64,000 nt of DNA. Origin: CALKYB01 sp964510575 (GTDB lineage: Bacteria > Bdellovibrionota_C > UBA2361 > SZUA-149 > CALKYB01). The stretch's first letter is position 1. Each line of letters begins with the position of its first letter. A program made the translations under genes and the position numbers. Shown here one piece after another: positions 60,838 through 64,000 of the stretch. The notes under the pieces were generated by a model that saw only the letters and a list, made by a program, of their open reading frames with translations, ran no database searches and was not told where the DNA came from. The stretch covers positions 1 to 64,000 of the forward strand of contig CAZECN010000010.1 of assembly GCA_964510575.1 (NCBI GenBank). Direction: 5' to 3'.

Positions 60838-60993
60838 TTAATCGTTTAGTGTAAACCAAGGGCCATAACCAAAACACTGGCCAACTCCTCCACCTTCCCA
60901 TTGTAAAATTTCTTTAGGTGAGTGTTCTGTCACTGGAGGAGTGTTCTCTTCAGTGGTTGAAGTATCGGTTGAAGCATCGGTATTTCGACACAT
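60838..60993 (-). CDS. 51-residue peptide, possible RiPP-like precursor
   Basis: I translated this from ATG 60993 to TAA at 60838. AGAGGA lies 7 bases before the ATG, a good ribosome site. The first 30 residues are Ser/Thr/Glu-rich and acidic (TDASTDTSTTEENTPPVTEH). The last part is Gly and aromatic-rich with one Cys: QWEGGGVGQCFGYGPWFTLN. That contrast between an acidic leader-like half and a Gly/aromatic core-like half is typical of ribosomally made, modified peptides. No modification or export gene is seen nearby. It follows hemH on the same strand by 220 bp. Other readings are a small regulatory or structural peptide. Confidence 0.6.
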   Translation of the reverse strand: MCRNTDASTDTSTTEENTPPVTEHSPKEILQWEGGGVGQCFGYGPWFTLND

Positions 60994-61213
60994 TTGGTTA
61001 TCCTCTTGTTAATTAAAAAACCATGTCTGGAGCTAAAAAAGCCTCCGCAAGCCCCTGAACAAGCCGTGCGCAAGCCTTTCTAGAGAAAAAACAATCCCGA
61101 AAAAGTTTTTAATTTCAAATACTTACCAAGCATGCAAATTGCCGGACAAGATTTTAGAACTTTCAAACTGCCCAGAGATCGAAGATCCGTTTACTAAAAG
61201 AACAACTGACCAA

Positions 61214-62329
61214 CTAATAACGGATCGACTGAAGGTCCTTTTTAAGAAGCTTTTGATAGTTTTCGTCGCAGTCCTTAGAGCTTTGCTCCAAATCTTTTAG
61301 ACTCTCTGGCAGCCAGTCCGAAATATTTGAAATAGTTAACTGCTCTAAACAGTCCATAAAACCTTCAGAATCATTCAAGCAGGGAATGTAGTTGAAGGTT
61401 TCCCCACCATGCTCTTCAAAAATTTCTCTGTTCTCGCCTTCAATCTCTTCAAGAGTTTCCAAGCAATCACAAGAAAAACCAGGACAAATAACGTCAAGTC
61501 GCTTTAGACCGTCTTTAGCTAAACCCTCAATCGTTTTATCTGTTGCTGGCTTTAACCATTCTTCCCTACCAAAGATAGACTGAAAAGTAGTTAAATACTG
61601 ATCCTCCTTAAGCCCCAGTTTTTCCACCACTAGCCTAGTCGTTTTGTGGCAGTTACAATGATATGGATCTCCACCTTCAAAATAACGAGAAGGTATTCCG
61701 TGGTAAGAAAAAATCAGCTTTTCCGGCTGTTCCCTCTCTTTCCAAGACTCTTTAATAGAATTAGCTAAGGCTTCAATAAAAAGAGGGTGATCATTATAGG
61801 ACATCAAGGCTCGAAGCTCTGGTACAACTCGCCAAGATTTCAAAACATCAAAAACTAGGTCGTAAACTGAAGCTGTCGATGTCGCTGAATACTGAGGGTA
61901 TAATGGAACAACTAGAAGTTTCTGAGCTCCCCTATCCCTAAGCTTTTCCATCCCTTCCCGGATTCCAGGGTTGCCGTAGCGCATACCTATTTCAACATGC
62001 ACTGGGCTTTCCAACTTAGCCTTAAGCCTTTTTTCTAGCTTTTCTTTTTGAGACTCGGCAAAGACCAACAAAGGAGAACCTTTTTCAGTCCAAATTTCTT
62101 TATAAAGCTCTGCAGATTTAGCAGGCCTTGTCTGAAGAACAATTAGGTTAAGAATTGGCCACCATTTCCACTTGGGAAGCTCTATCACCCTTGGATCAGA
62201 GAGAAACTCGGCCAAATATCGCTTAAGCGAGGCTTTGTCTGGGGCATCTGGAGTACCTAAGTTGGCAAGCAATATACCAATTGATGGTACTTCTCCGTGT
62301 TTAAATGTTCGACTACTGGAAAATTTCAT
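61214..62329 (-). CDS. hemH: Ferrochelatase
   Basis: HemH inserts iron into protoporphyrin IX, the last step of protoheme synthesis, at the cytoplasmic side of the membrane. The 371-residue protein has GILLANLGTPDAP near the start, FLSDPRVIELP, LVVPLYPQYSATSTASVYD, FSYHGIPSRYFEGGDPYH (active-site His region) and VICPGFSCDCLETLEEI. A C-terminal extension of about 30 residues follows the core. It starts at ATG 62329. The only nearby gene on this strand is the 51-residue peptide. Confidence 0.96.
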   Translation of the reverse strand: MKFSSSRTFKHGEVPSIGILLANLGTPDAPDKASLKRYLAEFLSDPRVIELPKWKWWPILNLIVLQTRPAKSAELYKEIWTEKGSPLLVFAESQKEKLEKRLKAKLESPVHVEIGMRYGNPGIREGMEKLRDRGAQKLLVVPLYPQYSATSTASVYDLVFDVLKSWRVVPELRALMSYNDHPLFIEALANSIKESWKEREQPEKLIFSYHGIPSRYFEGGDPYHCNCHKTTRLVVEKLGLKEDQYLTTFQSIFGREEWLKPATDKTIEGLAKDGLKRLDVICPGFSCDCLETLEEIEGENREIFEEHGGETFNYIPCLNDSEGFMDCLEQLTISNISDWLPESLKDLEQSSKDCDENYQKLLKKDLQSIRY

Positions 62330-62456
62330 TGAAAATATGCAAAAGTCTTGAGACCCTTAAAGAAAAATCAGGTAGCCTACGGCTATTCTATTCCCTAACG
62401 GGATTTATCATAGTCTTTTAAGAAAAACTAAGGGCGTAAACAGCGTCTAATAAAGT

Positions 62457-63083
62457 ATGGAATTTATTACTGCATTTTTGGTTTTACTACTAGCGCTCTG
62501 GTTAGTCTGGTTTCTTGGCTCTGCCTTCTTTCGAGGCATAAGCGCTGTGCTACCAGGAGGTTCGAAATCAGCCAAGGTAGAGGGCTCCTCTCCTAAAAAA
62601 TCCTCAAAGCCACTTCTTAAGCAAAAAAAGCTAATGGATCAGGCAGAAATGTTGCTTAAAGAACAAAAGTACCCTGAAACCTTAAAAATTCTAAAAAACT
62701 GTTTTGCCTTGGAACTTAGCCCTAGCAGAGAAACTCTTGCTGACATTCACGAACATAACCAAGAAGTTCTAGCTCATTTCTTCGAGTTGGCCGAAAAGCA
62801 GAGTGTAAGAATCCCGAATATTTCAACCCTAGAAACTCTTCTCAACCAACGAGGAGAATGTGAACTAGAGCTGGTAAAATCTGAAATTAGTTATAACAAA
62901 CTAAAACAGCGGCGTTCAGAATCAGGCAAAGATCTGCCCGATTGGGGAAAGAAAGAATTTAAGGATAAGATCAAAATACTAAAAGAAGACCGGTCCAGAA
63001 ATCTAGCGGAATTAAAGGTTGAACTTAAAAAAATGTATAAGCAACTCTCCTCAATTTCTCCTGAGAAAGCCGTCTATCATTAA
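62457..63083 (+). CDS. Membrane-anchored TPR-like protein
   Basis: This 208-residue protein begins with a membrane segment (residues 3-25, FITAFLVLLLALWLVWFLGS), followed by a basic linker and a helical TPR-like segment (MDQAEMLLKEQKYPETLKIL). A long Lys/Glu coiled coil occupies the C-terminal half. It is divergent from hemH and lies 8 bp before the aminotransferase gene. No function can be assigned. Confidence 0.7.
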   Translation: MEFITAFLVLLLALWLVWFLGSAFFRGISAVLPGGSKSAKVEGSSPKKSSKPLLKQKKLMDQAEMLLKEQKYPETLKILKNCFALELSPSRETLADIHEHNQEVLAHFFELAEKQSVRIPNISTLETLLNQRGECELELVKSEISYNKLKQRRSESGKDLPDWGKKEFKDKIKILKEDRSRNLAELKVELKKMYKQLSSISPEKAVYH

Positions 63084-63091
63084 TAAAACCC

Positions 63092-64000
63092 TTGAGCTCC
63101 TTAAAGTCGAAATTTCTTCTCTCCCCTGATGTTACCTACCTTAATCATGGAGCTTGTGGTGCCTGCCCAAAAGAAGTTTTTTGGGAGTATCAAAAATTTC
63201 AACTAGATTTTGAACAACATGGCTGTCGGTTCATGGACTTTAGCTATCCTGAGCAGTTTCATAAAAGCCGTGAGGAGCTTGCCGCCTTTGTAAACTGCTC
63301 TCCCGATGATCTGACGCTTATTCCCAATGTTACCCATGGAGTAACAACCGTGCTTCGTTCGCTGATGCTCCCAAGCCCTGGCGAAATTCTGCTCACAAAC
63401 CAGCGTTACCGAGCATTTGAGCGGCTTTGGCAAGAATCAGCTCTTAATAGGGTAATACCAGTAGAAACAGTAATTAACTTTCCCGTAAGCTCAAACCAAG
63501 AGGTGCTCGAAAATATTTGGAGCAACGTTAACAGAAACACTAGCGCTATTTTCATCTCTCACATTGCTTCACCAACTGGATTGATTTTTCCAGTAGCGGA
63601 GCTTTGCCGCAAAGCCCGAGAGCAAGGCATTATTACAATTATTGACGGCGCTCACGCTCCAGGCTTAATTCCTGTTGACCTAGAATCGATAGACCCTGAT
63701 TTCTATATTGGCAATTGCCATAAATGGATGTCGGCCCCAAAAGGTGTCGGTTTTCTATACGTTCGCGAAGAACTTCAAGCTTATTTGAAACCTTTAGTCG
63801 TCAGTCATGGCCAGGAGTTTCCTGGCGCAGTTGGCTCACCTTTAGTCGATGACACACTCTGGACTGGGGTAAAGGACTCATCTGCTATGCTAAGCCTACC
63901 TGCCCTTTTCAAGTTTTACTCCGAAAATGATTGGTCGACTCAACAAGAGCGAGCACATCAGTTAGCTGTTGGCTGCCATCAATCACTAATCTCCATGTTC
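63092..64000 (+). CDS. Isopenicillin-N-epimerase-like PLP aminotransferase (class V), partial
   Basis: I translated this from TTG 63092; the frame stays open to the window end (303 codons). The N-terminal motif VTYLNHGACGACPKEV, the NVTHGVTTVLRSL block, the PLP Asp in IDGAHAPGLIPVDL and the Schiff-base Lys in IGNCHKWMSAPKGVGFLYV are typical of the class V family close to CefD. The start is provisional, since no ribosome site is clear; it follows the 62457 gene by 8 bp. Despite the name, most such enzymes do not make beta-lactams; related members act on other amino acids or Cys. The C-terminus is outside the window. Confidence 0.9.
   Translation, partial: MSSLKSKFLLSPDVTYLNHGACGACPKEVFWEYQKFQLDFEQHGCRFMDFSYPEQFHKSREELAAFVNCSPDDLTLIPNVTHGVTTVLRSLMLPSPGEILLTNQRYRAFERLWQESALNRVIPVETVINFPVSSNQEVLENIWSNVNRNTSAIFISHIASPTGLIFPVAELCRKAREQGIITIIDGAHAPGLIPVDLESIDPDFYIGNCHKWMSAPKGVGFLYVREELQAYLKPLVVSHGQEFPGAVGSPLVDDTLWTGVKDSSAMLSLPALFKFYSENDWSTQQERAHQLAVGCHQSLISMF

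Larger units (their letters stand above)
60775..61213. other. Region between the Bat-like operon and hemH
   Basis: The 439 bases hold a hairpin at 60788-60830, a minus-strand small ORF at 60838-60993 and a leader for that ORF. The leader has three GGCTTG copies on the minus strand between about 61090 and 61040. It also has GGAGGCTTTTTTAGCTCC, a weak stem with a T-rich loop, which could partly terminate hemH transcription. No other coding sequence was seen. Confidence 0.5.

Noticed and set aside
60838..60993. Lasso peptide precursor
   Set aside because: The tail begins with Gly, but the usual Thr two residues before the core and an Asp/Glu at core position 7-9 are missing, and no lasso cyclase or protease is nearby.
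1..64000. CRISPR arrays, tRNA or rRNA genes, transposases, prophage
   Set aside because: No regularly spaced direct repeats, no recognisable tRNA or rRNA sequence and no transposase, integrase or phage structural gene was seen.

Overview
The window reads as chromosomal backbone of a Gram-negative bacterium that is moderately AT-rich by eye. The supporting genes are an Mla-type lipid ABC transporter, a PilMNO/PilQ type IV pilus set with an outer-membrane secretin, MltG, an M23 endopeptidase, Mpl (which recycles meso-diaminopimelate muropeptides) and HemH. A REC-DUF4388-TPR protein and an NtrC-type regulator fit the former Deltaproteobacteria (Bdellovibrionota/Myxococcota-like) or a related uncultured lineage. 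That placement is inference; no rRNA gene is present. TTG start codons are common, and no prophage, transposase, tRNA or CRISPR array was seen.

Layout. 1-2139 (minus): rlmE-mlaE-mlaF, with mlaF running off the left edge. 2140-3063: a small membrane-protein gene, an orphan intrinsic terminator and two long perfect inverted repeats. 3064-5127: a UvrD/PcrA helicase. 5155-10928 (minus): a secreted multi-Kazal protein, a Deg9-like HtrA protease, an unknown protein and a glycosyltransferase. 10929-11522: a non-coding stretch with six copies of a 12-bp motif in mirror-symmetric order, running into the start of pilD. 11523-15927 (plus): pilD, an NtrC-type regulator, a DUF4124 protein, a SIS-only sugar-phosphate isomerase and a D-amino-acid oxidase. 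15938-26027 (minus): aroQ, a small acidic protein, two lipoproteins, a fused aroK-aroB, pilQ, then pilO, pilN and pilM, with no pilP visible. 26469-31344 (plus): priA, an EamA transporter and a membrane/YcxB/SGNH fusion. 31353-33993 (minus): mpl and aroC. 34237-35439: the REC-DUF4388-TPR protein. 35444-36557 (minus): prfB, whose first 26 codons lie in another frame and are joined by the classic CTT TGA C programmed frameshift. 36710-39300: a free-standing gene for a large unrecognised protein with its own promoter, a two-hairpin leader and a strong terminator. 39470-49199 (minus): ybeY, a PgpH-like HD phosphodiesterase, alaS, a HAD phosphatase, an RlmD-like methyltransferase and an M23 peptidase. 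49427-60774 (plus): yqgF, mltG and a MoxR/DUF58/VWA (Bat-like) membrane operon. 60838-62329 (minus): hemH followed by a 51-residue peptide gene not previously called. 62457-64000 (plus): a membrane-anchored TPR-like protein and a partial isopenicillin-N-epimerase-like aminotransferase.

How it fits together. Much of the window serves the envelope: lipid transport, peptidoglycan cutting and recycling, pilus assembly and secreted proteins. Three shikimate-pathway loci (aroQ, aroKB, aroC) are interspersed. The most interesting items for follow-up are the 51-residue peptide with an acidic leader and a Gly/aromatic tail (60838-60993), the mirrored 12-mer array upstream of pilD, the structured leader at 36787-36886 with its unknown product, the protease/Kazal-inhibitor neighbours and the YcxB-SGNH fusion.
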